From the NCBI GenBank assembly GCA_031127095.1, contig JARIEX010000014.1, positions 1-40,911 on the forward strand: 40,911 nt of DNA, read 5' to 3'. The notes beneath the pieces are model-generated. The model saw only the letters and a list, made by a program, of their open reading frames with translations, was not told the DNA's origin and did no database searches. The position numbers were made by a program, and so were the translations under genes. This stretch comes from Gemmatimonadota bacterium. Lineage in GTDB: Bacteria > Gemmatimonadota > Gemmatimonadetes > Gemmatimonadales > Gemmatimonadaceae. Below are positions 15,513 to 22,980 of this stretch, one piece after another (within the stretch, counting starts at the first letter, position 1; each line of letters begins with the position of its first letter).

Positions 15513-16469
15513 ATGTTGATCAATCTGGTTCCAGATTTTCTCGCCGTACTCGAAGCCGACGATCGCGTGTCGGCATATCTGGCGTACTTCGAGCGCCACA
15601 AGGCATTGCTCACGGCATACTGGGAGAACTACGTCCTCGAGCCGTCAGGGCCGCACTTCGACGAGGTCGTCCGCGCCACGGTCGAGGCCTCCCGCGATGA
15701 TCTCCGCACCTTGCTCGCGCGCACCGATGTCATGGCGCTCGCGCGGCAGGCCGAAGAGAAGGTGCGTGTACTCCTCGACGTGGATGTCAGCTACGACATC
15801 GTCATCATGGTGGGCGTCGGTGCCGCCAATGCCGGTGAACTGGTCGTCAACGGCCGCGGGGTCGCGTTCGTCTGTCTGGAGCACTTCACCGGCGTCGCCA
15901 ACCCTGAAACGCAGGGACTTGGCCTCGACCCCGAACTCATTCCGCTCTGGCTCGCCCACGAGATCACACACGTGGTGCGTTACACCTCGCCCAGTAGCCG
16001 CAGCGACATGCGCGGGTTCGTCGAGGACGCCGGTGGCTACTACTCGTACTGGGAAACCGGACGTCAGGCCTCGCTCCGCGAGTTGCTGGTCAACGAGGGG
16101 CTCGCCGTCCACGTGTCGCGGGCGGTCAGCCCGGGCCACGCCGTCTGGGAGTACTTCGGGTTTGCCCGCAAGCAGTACGCCCGCATCCGCGAGATCGAGC
16201 CGGTACTGGCCCGCGCCGCCGACGCCGACGGTGACCGGTCCGCCCTGGGGTTGCGACTGCGCTACCTGTCCGGGGGCATGAGCGACGAAGCACGAACGAT
16301 AGAGCGCACGGTGCTTCCCGAGCGGGCGGGCTATTTCCTCGGCGCCCGCCTCGTGGAAGCCGCCATCGCCGCGCGCGGGTACGGGTGGGCGGTACGCGCC
16401 AGCGTGCATGAATTGGCCTCGGTCAACGACACCTTCGTGGAGCGGCCGCGGCTCACGATCGTCAGCTGA
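15513..16469 (+). CDS. Predicted zinc protease (DUF2268-like)
   Basis: 318 residues. A central HEITH motif (H149, E150, H153) in PLWLAHEITHVVRYTS and a downstream LRELLVNEGLAVHVSRAV, where NEGLA would supply the third ligand, follow the gluzincin-like pattern of DUF2268 proteins. The N-terminus (MLINLVPDFLAVLEADDRVSAYLAYFERHK) lacks a signal peptide, so it is probably cytoplasmic. The long frame begins at 15441, but the ATG at 15513 is the first in a good context. Its stop lies 36 bp before the palindromic repeat array. Substrate is unknown, and assignment to DUF2268 is by motif only. Confidence 0.7.
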   Translation: MLINLVPDFLAVLEADDRVSAYLAYFERHKALLTAYWENYVLEPSGPHFDEVVRATVEASRDDLRTLLARTDVMALARQAEEKVRVLLDVDVSYDIVIMVGVGAANAGELVVNGRGVAFVCLEHFTGVANPETQGLGLDPELIPLWLAHEITHVVRYTSPSSRSDMRGFVEDAGGYYSYWETGRQASLRELLVNEGLAVHVSRAVSPGHAVWEYFGFARKQYARIREIEPVLARAADADGDRSALGLRLRYLSGGMSDEARTIERTVLPERAGYFLGARLVEAAIAARGYGWAVRASVHELASVNDTFVERPRLTIVS

Positions 16470-16505
16470 TGCTCGATCAGACCGCTTGCGAACAGCAACG
16501 GCAAC

Positions 16506-16615
16506 AGCTGGAACACGGAGACCACCGATCACACCGAAACTGCCACGGATAAGCAAACAGCGCTTTTCGCTTATCTGTGTTGTTTCCGTCGATCGGTAAA
16601 ATCCGTGTTCTGGCT
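16506..16615. repeat. Palindromic repeat unit 1 (110 bp)
   Basis: Imperfect palindrome. The left arm starts AGCTGGAACACGGA and the right arm ends TCCGTGTTCTGGCT. The centre pairs GATAAGC with GCTTATC around a 13-14 nt loop. This copy has two substitutions relative to the others (ACCACCGATC and AACTGCC). Confidence 0.9.
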
Positions 16616-16641
16616 GTTGCAGTGGCTGTGGCAACAGCAAC

Positions 16642-16751
16642 AGCTGGAACACGGAGACCACGGATCACACCGAAACCGCCACGGATAAGCAAACAGCGCG
16701 GTTCGCTTATCTGTGTTGTTTCCGTCGATCGGTAAAATCCGTGTTCTGGCT
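16642..16751. repeat. Palindromic repeat unit 2 (110 bp)
   Basis: Second copy, 136 bp after unit 1. The 26-bp spacer before it is GTTGCAGTGGCT followed by GTGGCAACAGCAAC. The loop differs at two bases (GCGCGGTTC instead of GCGCTTTTC). Confidence 0.9.
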
Positions 16752-16777
16752 GTTGCAGTGGCTGTGGCAACAGCAAC

Positions 16778-16887
16778 AGCTGGAACACGGAGACCACGGA
16801 TCACACCGAAACCGCCGCGGATAAGCAAACAGCGCTTTTCGCTTATCTGTGTTGTTTCCGTCGATCGGTAAAATCCGTGTTCTGGCT
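16778..16887. repeat. Palindromic repeat unit 3 (110 bp)
   Basis: Third copy, again 136 bp after the previous one and with an identical 26-bp spacer. It has one difference in the left arm (GCCGCGG for GCCACGG). Confidence 0.9.
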
Positions 16888-16943
16888 GTTGCAGTGGCTG
16901 TTTCGGTAACTGTTGTAATGGCCGTGGCTGTGGCAACAGCAAC

Positions 16944-17053
16944 AGCTGGAACACGGAGACCACGGATCACACCGAAACCGCCACGGATAAGCAAACAGCG
17001 CTTTTCGCTTATCTGTGTTGTTTCCGTCGATCGGTAAAATCCGTGTTCTGGCT
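16944..17053. repeat. Palindromic repeat unit 4 (110 bp)
   Basis: Fourth copy, 166 bp after unit 3 because the intervening spacer is 56 bp, exactly five hexamers longer than the other spacers. Confidence 0.9.
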
Positions 17054-17113
17054 GTTGCAGTGGCTGTGGCAGTAGCTGTTGCAGTAGCTGTTGTAATGGC
17101 AGTGGCTGTGGCG
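17054..17113. repeat. Degenerate hexamer minisatellite GTNGCN
   Basis: Twenty consecutive triplets alternate mostly GTN and GCN (GTT GCA GTG GCT GTG GCA and so on). The same pattern fills 16616-16641, 16752-16777 and 16888-16943 between the palindromes. It ends four bases before the mnmE stop codon. Frames through it look like poly-Val-Ala or poly-Thr-Ala, but I do not regard them as genes. Confidence 0.8.
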
Positions 17114-17117
17114 GATC

Positions 17118-18491
17118 CTATTTTCCGATGCAGAAGTCCCGGAATACCCGGTCGAGCACGTCCTCGGTCTCCACGATCCCAATGAGATCCGAGAGCGCCT
17201 CCCGGGCCGCATAGAGGTGCACCGCCGCCACCGGCGCCGGCAGTGCCCCGTGCTCCCACACCATCAGAAACTCGGTGAGGTCGTCGTGCGCCGCCGTGAG
17301 TCCGACACGGTGCCGTTCGCGCGTCACGAGTACGTCATCACCCATCGGAAGTGCCGCCGCATCGGCCACCGCATCGGCCGCCGCCGCGCGATCAATCGCG
17401 TCCAGCAGCGCCCCCAAGCCGTGGCCCGTCTCGGCGCTCACCCCTAGCTCCGGCCCGGGTAACGCCGCCGGCGCCAGATCCGTTTTCGTGCGCACCCGAA
17501 TGACCGTCCCCGTCGTGTGGTGCGTGAGGGCCTGGCAGGTGGCCGCGATATCATCAGCGCCGGTGCCGCACGCCAGCACGACCCGTGCCTGCCCCAGATA
17601 GCGCCGACTCACCTCGATGCCGAGTCGTTCGATCTCGTCGTCGGTATCGCGGAGGCCGGCCGTGTCCACGAAGCGCAGGGGCAGCGGTGCGCGGTCCAGC
17701 ACGGCTTCGATAGCATCACGGGTCGTTCCCGCAATCGGCGTTACCAGCGCGCGCGATTCACCCAGCAGCGCATTGAACAGCGACGATTTCCCGGCATTCG
17801 GAGGCCCCGCAATCACCACCAGCACCCCGTCGCGCAGCACCGCAGCTCGTGGCGCCGTGTGCAGGAGCGCGCGGAGCGCGTCGCGCAGCGACTCCGCCGC
17901 CTGTTTGATCCGGGTGGGCGCGATCGGGCCGTCGTCTTCCTCGGGGAAGTCGATGTCGTAGGCGATCAGCGCTTCGAGATGGATCACGTCCTCGCGCAAT
18001 GCCAGCAGCCGTCGCGATAAGCCGCCATCGAGCTGGGACAGCGCCTGGCGGTGCATGGCCGTGGTGCGTGCATCGATCAGGTCAGCCACCGCTTCGGCTT
18101 GCACGAGATCCAGCCGACCGTTCAACACGGCGCGCCGGGTAAACTCGCCCGGCGTCGCGGGACGGGCCCCGGCGGCCACACACGCGGCCAGCACCAGCGA
18201 CGGCGCCACCTGGCCGCCGTGCGTGGAGATTTCGACCACGTCGTCTCCGGTGTACGAACGCGGTGCCGCAAAGCAGGTCACCAGCGTGTCGTCGAGCGAC
18301 GTCCCGTCGGGATGCCGCAACGCCACGCGGGTGGCACGACGCGGCTGCAGGTCAGATGCGCCAAGGGCGCGAGCGATCTCGATCGCCCGCGCCCCTGACA
18401 GCCGAATTACGGCAATCGCCCCGCGTCCAGCAGCCGTGACAAGGGCAACGATCGTGTCGTCGCCACCAGGCAGCTGGCGGGCCGTCACCAC
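17118..18491 (-). CDS. mnmE: tRNA uridine-5-carboxymethylaminomethyl modification GTPase MnmE
   Basis: About 457 residues. With MnmG it modifies the wobble uridine of certain tRNAs. The N-terminal formyl-THF domain begins DDTIVALVTAAGRGAIAVIRLSG. A central helical domain contains HGG, FTRRAVLNGRLDLVQAEAVADLI. The G domain has GPPNAGKS (about 229-236), TTRD (256-259) and DTAG (276-279), and the C-terminus ends in the conserved FCIGK. Start choice is open. GTG codons at 18491 and 18488 follow a GGGGA motif at suitable spacing and fall about 8 residues before DTIVA. A TTG at 18509 would overlap yidC by 14 bases. It is the last gene of the rpmH-rnpA-yidD-yidC-mnmE cluster. Confidence 0.93.
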   Translation of the reverse strand: MVTARQLPGGDDTIVALVTAAGRGAIAVIRLSGARAIEIARALGASDLQPRRATRVALRHPDGTSLDDTLVTCFAAPRSYTGDDVVEISTHGGQVAPSLVLAACVAAGARPATPGEFTRRAVLNGRLDLVQAEAVADLIDARTTAMHRQALSQLDGGLSRRLLALREDVIHLEALIAYDIDFPEEDDGPIAPTRIKQAAESLRDALRALLHTAPRAAVLRDGVLVVIAGPPNAGKSSLFNALLGESRALVTPIAGTTRDAIEAVLDRAPLPLRFVDTAGLRDTDDEIERLGIEVSRRYLGQARVVLACGTGADDIAATCQALTHHTTGTVIRVRTKTDLAPAALPGPELGVSAETGHGLGALLDAIDRAAAADAVADAAALPMGDDVLVTRERHRVGLTAAHDDLTEFLMVWEHGALPAPVAAVHLYAAREALSDLIGIVETEDVLDRVFRDFCIGK

Positions 18492-18495
18492 GTCA

Positions 18496-20202
18496 TTATC
18501 CCCGCACAACCGGTGGTTGCACCTTGGTGCGCTCCTGCGAGATCAACCACTGCTGCGGCAACGACGCGAGGTTCTGCACGAAGTAGTACAGGTTGAGCCC
18601 CGACGCCATGTTGAAGAAAATCACCATCATCATGGCTGGCATCAGGTACATCATCATCTTCTGCTGCTCGTTCGCCTTCATGCCACGCATGCCGATGTAC
18701 GACAGCCCCATGGCGGTGATGGCCACGAGAATCGGGATCACGTAGAACGGATCCTTGAGCGAGATGTCGGGGAACCACAGGAACGACACGCCGCGGAACT
18801 CGATCGTATTCTGGAACACGAAGAAGAGCGCAAAGAACACCGGCAGCGGGATGAGCATGGGGAGACACCCCGACAGGGAGCTGAACGGCGACATGCCATG
18901 CTCCTTGTACACCCGCATCATTTCCGACTGGAGCTTGGTCGGATCGCCCTTGTACTTGGTCTGGATTTCCTGCAGGTACGGCTGGATACGCTGCATTTGC
19001 ATCGAGCTGCGCATCGCCTTCTGATTGAGCGGCCACAAAATGATGCGCACCGCCACACCGAACAGCACCAGAATCCAGCCGTACGACAAGCCCAGCGTCA
19101 CCTTCATCCACAGCAGCGCGCGAATGACCAGCGTGGCAAACGGCTGCACGATGCCTTGGAGCCAGCCACCGTAGGGATTGGACGTCTCGAACGCGCGACC
19201 CATCGCCACGAGGCGCTTGAACTCCTGCGGCCCGGCGTACACCTCGAAGGCCACCGTGCCGCTCTTCAGTGACGCCACGATCGTGGCCTGCCCACGGGTG
19301 GCCGCTTTCGCGACCCGCTCACCGCCGGTGAAGTTGATTTCGGTGAAACCCGCCTCACCCGCCGGCGCCAGCACACCCAGCAGGAAATACTTGTTTTTCG
19401 CCACCGCCCAGTTGATCGGTCCCGCTTCGATCTGACGTTCCCCGGGATCGAGCGACCCGAAGGTCACACCATCGGCGTTCTGCTGATCGGGTTTGAACGC
19501 GTACGCGAGATGCGACTGATCCTCGGTGGTATCGGCCTCGGAGGAGCGGAAACCGGGCGGCATGTCGATCAGCAGGAAGCTGTTCTCCGGTGCGCCTTCC
19601 ACCGTGGCCGACACGTTCACGCGGTAGCTGTCGGGGAGGAACGAATACGCGATCGTGATCGCGCGGGCGCCCACCGTCGCGTCATAGCGCACCACCGCGC
19701 GTCCGTTGTCTTCGGTGCGCGTGGTCGTGAACGTCTGTGTATTGAGCGCGACGGTGTCACCCGGCGTCACGAGACGGAAGCTCAGCAACCGATCACCAGG
19801 CTTGGTCAATTCCACCGGACCACCCCTGGTACGCCCCTTGTTCGACAACGCGAGATACTGCTGCATCTCGGCACCGATCAGCGACGCGCCACGATTGGTG
19901 GTGCGGAAGACCGCCGGTGCGGTGGTGACCACCGCGGTGTCGATCGGCAACGCCAGCGATGGGGCCGAGAGAGCCGCGGAATCACCAGCCGGCACCGCGC
20001 CCATGCTGGGCTGCGCCGCGCGGGCACCATCGGCGACGACGGGGTTGCTGCTGGCCACCGTCGCCGAATCAGCGCGGCGGAGGGAGTCGGTCGCGATCGC
20101 GGGGTTCACGGGCGCCACCTTCGGCGCCGGGAACAGGATCGAGTTCAGAATCAGGACCGCCGCCATCAGGACGACGGCGAGGACGATGCGGCGTGGTTCC
20201 AT
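18496..20202 (-). CDS. yidC: Membrane protein insertase YidC
   Basis: 568 residues. The N-terminal signal-anchor helix (about 4-23, RIVLAVVLMAAVLILNSILF) is followed by an Ala/Thr-rich linker and a large periplasmic domain (about 90-330). The conserved five-helix insertase core comes next, at about 345-555: GWLQGIVQPFATLVIRALLWM, YGWILVLFGVAVRIILWPLNQKAMRS with the functionally important Arg, KYKGDPTKLQSEMMRVYKEHG, PMLIPLPVFFALFFVFQNTIE and LYYFVQNLASLPQQW. It inserts and folds inner-membrane proteins with or without SecYEG. The periplasmic domain makes this the Gram-negative type, supporting a diderm host. The ATG at 20202 lies 19 bp after yidD. The stop overlaps an out-of-frame ATG by one base. 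Confidence 0.95.
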   Translation of the reverse strand: MEPRRIVLAVVLMAAVLILNSILFPAPKVAPVNPAIATDSLRRADSATVASSNPVVADGARAAQPSMGAVPAGDSAALSAPSLALPIDTAVVTTAPAVFRTTNRGASLIGAEMQQYLALSNKGRTRGGPVELTKPGDRLLSFRLVTPGDTVALNTQTFTTTRTEDNGRAVVRYDATVGARAITIAYSFLPDSYRVNVSATVEGAPENSFLLIDMPPGFRSSEADTTEDQSHLAYAFKPDQQNADGVTFGSLDPGERQIEAGPINWAVAKNKYFLLGVLAPAGEAGFTEINFTGGERVAKAATRGQATIVASLKSGTVAFEVYAGPQEFKRLVAMGRAFETSNPYGGWLQGIVQPFATLVIRALLWMKVTLGLSYGWILVLFGVAVRIILWPLNQKAMRSSMQMQRIQPYLQEIQTKYKGDPTKLQSEMMRVYKEHGMSPFSSLSGCLPMLIPLPVFFALFFVFQNTIEFRGVSFLWFPDISLKDPFYVIPILVAITAMGLSYIGMRGMKANEQQKMMMYLMPAMMMVIFFNMASGLNLYYFVQNLASLPQQWLISQERTKVQPPVVRG

Positions 20203-20221
20203 GGTCTGTATAAGGGAGCGC

Positions 20222-20431
20222 TCAGGGCACCGGATCGAATCCGCCGGGCCGGAACGGATGACAGCGCCCGATGCGGCGCAAAGCCATCCATCCGCCGCGC
20301 AGCGCGCCGTGACGCTGGAGCGCCTCGATCGCGTACGCGGAACAGGAAGGATAATAGCGGCAGGCGCCCCCAAAGATGGGCGACAGCGTGAGCTGGTACC
20401 CGCGCACCAGCAGGATGAACAGGTTCGCCAT
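20222..20431 (-). CDS. yidD: Membrane protein insertion efficiency factor YidD
   Basis: 69 residues. Family signatures: LFILLVRGYQLTLSPIFGGACRYYPSCSAYAIEAL with C24 and C30, then GWMALRRIGRCHPFRPGGFDPVP. It helps YidC-dependent insertion at the inner face of the membrane. The frame is open further upstream to 20482, but the ATG at 20431 gives the standard length and lies just after the rnpA stop. The alternative start would overlap rnpA by about 40 bases. Confidence 0.93.
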   Translation of the reverse strand: MANLFILLVRGYQLTLSPIFGGACRYYPSCSAYAIEALQRHGALRGGWMALRRIGRCHPFRPGGFDPVP

Positions 20432-20441
20432 CACGTGATAC

Positions 20442-20777
20442 TCAGGGTCCGGACGCCGGGGGCGCACTCGCCGGAAGCGCACTCGCTATGGGCGAGCTCG
20501 CCACCGGCTCGATCTGCCGACCCACACGACGGACCGCCTGCACGACCTCGGCACGCAGCACATCGAACGTACGGTCGTACGCCACCGGCAAGACCCGCAC
20601 CACGAGGTCCATCGGCGCGAGTCCCGGCAGCACCTCGATCCGGATCACCTCGCGGAGCCGACGTTTGAGCCGGTTTCGCTCGACCCCCGAATGTTTGTAC
20701 TTTGGGATCACGAACCCCACCCGGGGAAACGCATGAAGGGAAGCCATGGCGCGCACATCCATAGAGGCCGTGCGCAC
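20442..20777 (-). CDS. rnpA: Ribonuclease P protein component (start codon unclear)
   Basis: Protein subunit of RNase P, which trims tRNA 5' leaders. The visible core is PRVGFVIPKYKHSGVERNRLKRRLREVIR, containing the conserved RNR motif, followed by DLVVRVLPVAY. The coordinates given start at a GTG (20777) and yield 111 residues. However, clear RnpA sequence continues upstream in frame (RLTRGTDLERVRHEGKRVR), so this GTG is inside the conserved N-terminus. Between that homology and the preceding in-frame stop inside rpmH there is no ATG, GTG or TTG. A CTG at 20825 is the only near-start. A rare start or a coupled mechanism is therefore likely. The C-terminal tail is Ala/Pro/Ser-rich. Confidence 0.88.
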   Translation of the reverse strand: MRTASMDVRAMASLHAFPRVGFVIPKYKHSGVERNRLKRRLREVIRIEVLPGLAPMDLVVRVLPVAYDRTFDVLRAEVVQAVRRVGRQIEPVASSPIASALPASAPPASGP

Positions 20778-20853
20778 TCGCTTCCCTTCGTGACGTACCC
20801 GCTCGAGGTCGGTCCCGCGCGTCAGTCGCTGCGCACGCGGGAACGACCGGCTA

Positions 20854-21018
20854 TCAGGCGCCGGCGTACTTCGACGGGATCTGGACGGTCAACACCTTGC
20901 GGCCCTTCCGGCGGCGACGGGCGAGAACCTCACGGCCCCACTTCGTCTCCATACGCGCACGGAAACCGTGCTTGCGGACTCGCTTGGTGTTGCGCGGACG
21001 GTATGTGGGCTTGCCCAT
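20854..21018 (-). CDS. rpmH: 50S ribosomal protein L34
   Basis: 54 residues reading [19 protein letters not shown], then [22 protein letters not shown], followed by a short [12 protein letters not shown] tail. This matches L34, with its typical TYRP and RKHGFR-RM motifs and the basic ARRRRKGRK. Most L34 proteins are about 44-50 residues, so the C-terminal extension is modest. It is the first gene of the cluster leading to mnmE and divergent from dnaA. Its stop TGA is followed at once by TAG. It is a short gene but the sequence is unmistakable. Confidence 0.97.
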   Translation of the reverse strand: MGKPTYRPRNTKRVRKHGFRARMETKWGREVLARRRRKGRKVLTVQIPSKYAGA

Positions 21019-21109
21019 ATCAATGCTCGAGGTAACGCGGTAGAAACTGCAAAGGAATCCAAGAAAGCCATGCGGGACGCGAGACAGACACGTTCCGTGG
21101 CAGCCTCAG

Positions 21110-21139
21110 AAAGTACTCGCACCACCGGCGTCCGGTCAA
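21110..21139 (-). promoter_or_regulatory. Possible promoter of the rpmH cluster
   Basis: The bottom strand reads TTGACC, an 18-bp spacer, then TACTTT, about 90 bp before the rpmH ATG. The -10 match is weak (3 of 6). A second TTGACG lies just upstream of it. Confidence 0.35.
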
Positions 21140-21245
21140 GGTCGTCAAGTAACCTCGGCACAACGATTTGCACCCGTACCGACCGTCATCGCAGCGACTT
21201 GCTTGCGCTCACGAATGCGGGAGTGGTGTCACGTCGATGACGCGA

Positions 21246-21273
21246 TTGACTTATCCACACGCCGGCGTAACCT
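21246..21273 (+). promoter_or_regulatory. Putative dnaA promoter containing a consensus DnaA box
   Basis: TTGACT (21246-21251) is followed after 16 bp by TAACCT (21268-21273). A perfect DnaA box TTATCCACA occupies 21251-21259, between the two hexamers and about 75 bp before the dnaA ATG. This arrangement would let DnaA repress its own promoter, as known for dnaA in several bacteria. The box is certain; the promoter hexamers are a moderate match. Confidence 0.6.
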
Positions 21274-21331
21274 TCGCCCCCCCGACCTACACGCCCGGTT
21301 GTCGGGACCGCCTGCTCTCCGACCTCCCGCC

Positions 21332-22750
21332 ATGTCCCTCACGCCTGCCGAAACCTGGGATCGCCTGCGCCAACGCGCACGTCAGATCCTCCCGGAGCAG
21401 ACGTACCGCACATGGCTCGAGCCCACCGACGCGCTCGGCATCGAGCACGACACACTCCTGATCGGCGCCCCCGATCAGTTTTCAGCCGACTGGAACGAGT
21501 CCAAGCACGCCGACCTGCTCACGAGCTTCGCCGCCGTCGCACTCGGCCACCCCATGAAGGTCCGCTTCAAAGTGGCCGAAGAGCGCATGGGGCGCGTCCA
21601 GATGGACATGTTCGTGCAGCCACCGCCAACCCCTGTTGTTGCGCCACCAACGGCACACCAACAGCGCTTGTCGGCGCCACTGAACCCGAGATACACCTTC
21701 GATCAGTTCGTCATCGGGAAGTCCAACGATGTCGCTGCCGCCGCCGCACAGGCCGCCGCACAGGCCCCCGGCAAGGTGTACAACCCGCTCTTCATCTATG
21801 GGGAGACCGGACTCGGCAAAACGCACCTCATGCAGGGCATCGCCCACGAGCTGCTCAAGCGCACCCCCACGCTGCGGCTGGCCTTCGTCGGCACCGAGCA
21901 GTTCACCAACGAGTTCGTCAACGCCATCCAGACCGGACAGATGGGCGACTTCCGTCGCCGCTTCCGCGAAATCGACCTGCTCCTGGTCGATGACGTCCAG
22001 TTCCTGAAGGGGAAAGAATCCACGCAGGAAGAATTCTTCCACACCTTCAACGCGATCTACGAAGCCGGTCGCCAAATCGTCCTCACCTCCGATCGGCCAC
22101 CCAAGGAGATCCCGGGACTCGAAGCCCGCCTGGTCTCCCGCTTCGAATGGGGAATGGTCGCCAATGTCGATGCCCCGGATCTCGAACACCGGATCGCCAT
22201 CCTCAAGAAGAAGGCGAGCCTCGATCACCTCGAACTCACCATTCCCGACGAAGTCATCGAGTTCATTGCCCAGCATGTGAAATCGTCCGTCCGGGAACTC
22301 GAAGGCTCGATCATCAAGCTCCTCGCCTACGCCTCCCTCAAGCACCGCGAGATCTCGGTCGAACTCGCACGGGAAGCGCTCCGCGACAAAATCCGGGCAT
22401 CCACCACCTCCGATTTCCCGGATATCCCACCCACCACCATCACGGTCGCCACCATCCAACAGGTGGTCTCCCGGGAGTGGGGGGTGACGCCCGACGGGCT
22501 CCGATCCAAGACGCGCACCAAGCAGCTCACCACCCCGCGTCAGATCGCCATGTACCTGTGCCGAGAGCTGTTGGCGCTGCAGTTGGTGGAAATCGGCAAC
22601 GCCTTCGGTGGGCGGGACCACTCCACGGTCATTCACTCGCTCGACCGCGTGGCGGAAGACATGGGAGGAGAACCTGGCTTTGCCGATCGCGTGCTCAAGG
22701 TTCGAGGCATGTTGGAAACCCTGCGATCCACTGGACAACTCGGCAGCTGA
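21332..22750 (+). CDS. dnaA: Chromosomal replication initiator protein DnaA
   Basis: 472 residues. Domain I (1-85: TWDRLRQRARQILPEQTYRTWLEP) is followed by a short Pro-rich linker (about 95-118). The AAA+ domain begins at NPRYTFDQFVIGKSN, with Walker A GETGLGKTH (157-165) and Walker B LLLVDDVQF (216-224), then TSDRPPKEIPGLEARLVSRFEWG. Domain IV carries the DNA-binding signature GGRDHSTVIHSL near residue 430. It binds DnaA boxes and melts oriC to start replication. The longer frame starts at 21203, but the ATG at 21332 gives the standard N-terminus. The gene is divergent from rpmH, with dnaN downstream after a 230-bp gap that may be oriC. Confidence 0.97.
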   Translation: MSLTPAETWDRLRQRARQILPEQTYRTWLEPTDALGIEHDTLLIGAPDQFSADWNESKHADLLTSFAAVALGHPMKVRFKVAEERMGRVQMDMFVQPPPTPVVAPPTAHQQRLSAPLNPRYTFDQFVIGKSNDVAAAAAQAAAQAPGKVYNPLFIYGETGLGKTHLMQGIAHELLKRTPTLRLAFVGTEQFTNEFVNAIQTGQMGDFRRRFREIDLLLVDDVQFLKGKESTQEEFFHTFNAIYEAGRQIVLTSDRPPKEIPGLEARLVSRFEWGMVANVDAPDLEHRIAILKKKASLDHLELTIPDEVIEFIAQHVKSSVRELEGSIIKLLAYASLKHREISVELAREALRDKIRASTTSDFPDIPPTTITVATIQQVVSREWGVTPDGLRSKTRTKQLTTPRQIAMYLCRELLALQLVEIGNAFGGRDHSTVIHSLDRVAEDMGGEPGFADRVLKVRGMLETLRSTGQLGS

Positions 22751-22980
22751 TCCCCAGCCGTCCACACCGATCCACAGTCGGCACCCCGTTGGAATGGCCG
22801 AGATGTGCATCGATGCGGAGAAAAAGCCCCTGTCGACATGGAATGCACATGACTTGGCATGGCGGAAGTGCTTCCAGACATGTAGCTTGCGGCGTTTGTA
22901 GACAAGCCCACACGCCCTGCTGCTACTACCAGTTTTATTTCTAAGACTCTTTTTAACAGCAGTCCTTCCACACAACGGGC
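22748..22980. other. Candidate replication origin (oriC/unwinding region) between dnaA and dnaN
   Basis: Three DnaA-box-like 9-mers start exactly 10 bp apart: TGATCCCCA (22748), CCGTCCACA (22758) and CGATCCACA (22768). The last matches the consensus at 7 of 9 positions. A further CCTTCCACA lies at 22964-22972. Between them, 22931-22957 is about 78 percent A+T (AGTTTTATTTCTAAGAC...), a strong contrast with its surroundings and a plausible DNA unwinding element. The bottom strand beside it reads TAGTAGCAGCAG, which recalls DnaA-trio spacing. No gene is seen. Position next to dnaA supports an origin, but only the sequence pattern supports it here. Confidence 0.55.

Noticed and set aside
16506-17053. 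CRISPR array
   Set aside because: Units are 110-bp palindromes with nearly identical spacers; CRISPR would have short repeats and unique spacers, and there are no cas genes.
16331-17259. Several overlapping minus-strand frames beginning MVSVFQLL and containing Thr-Ala runs, with sequence identity to each other
   Set aside because: They are translations of the palindromic repeat array and its hexamer spacers; none has an independent ribosome site or extends beyond the repeats in a sensible way.
21482-22975. 497-residue minus-strand frame
   Set aside because: Antisense to dnaA and the candidate origin; no family resemblance.
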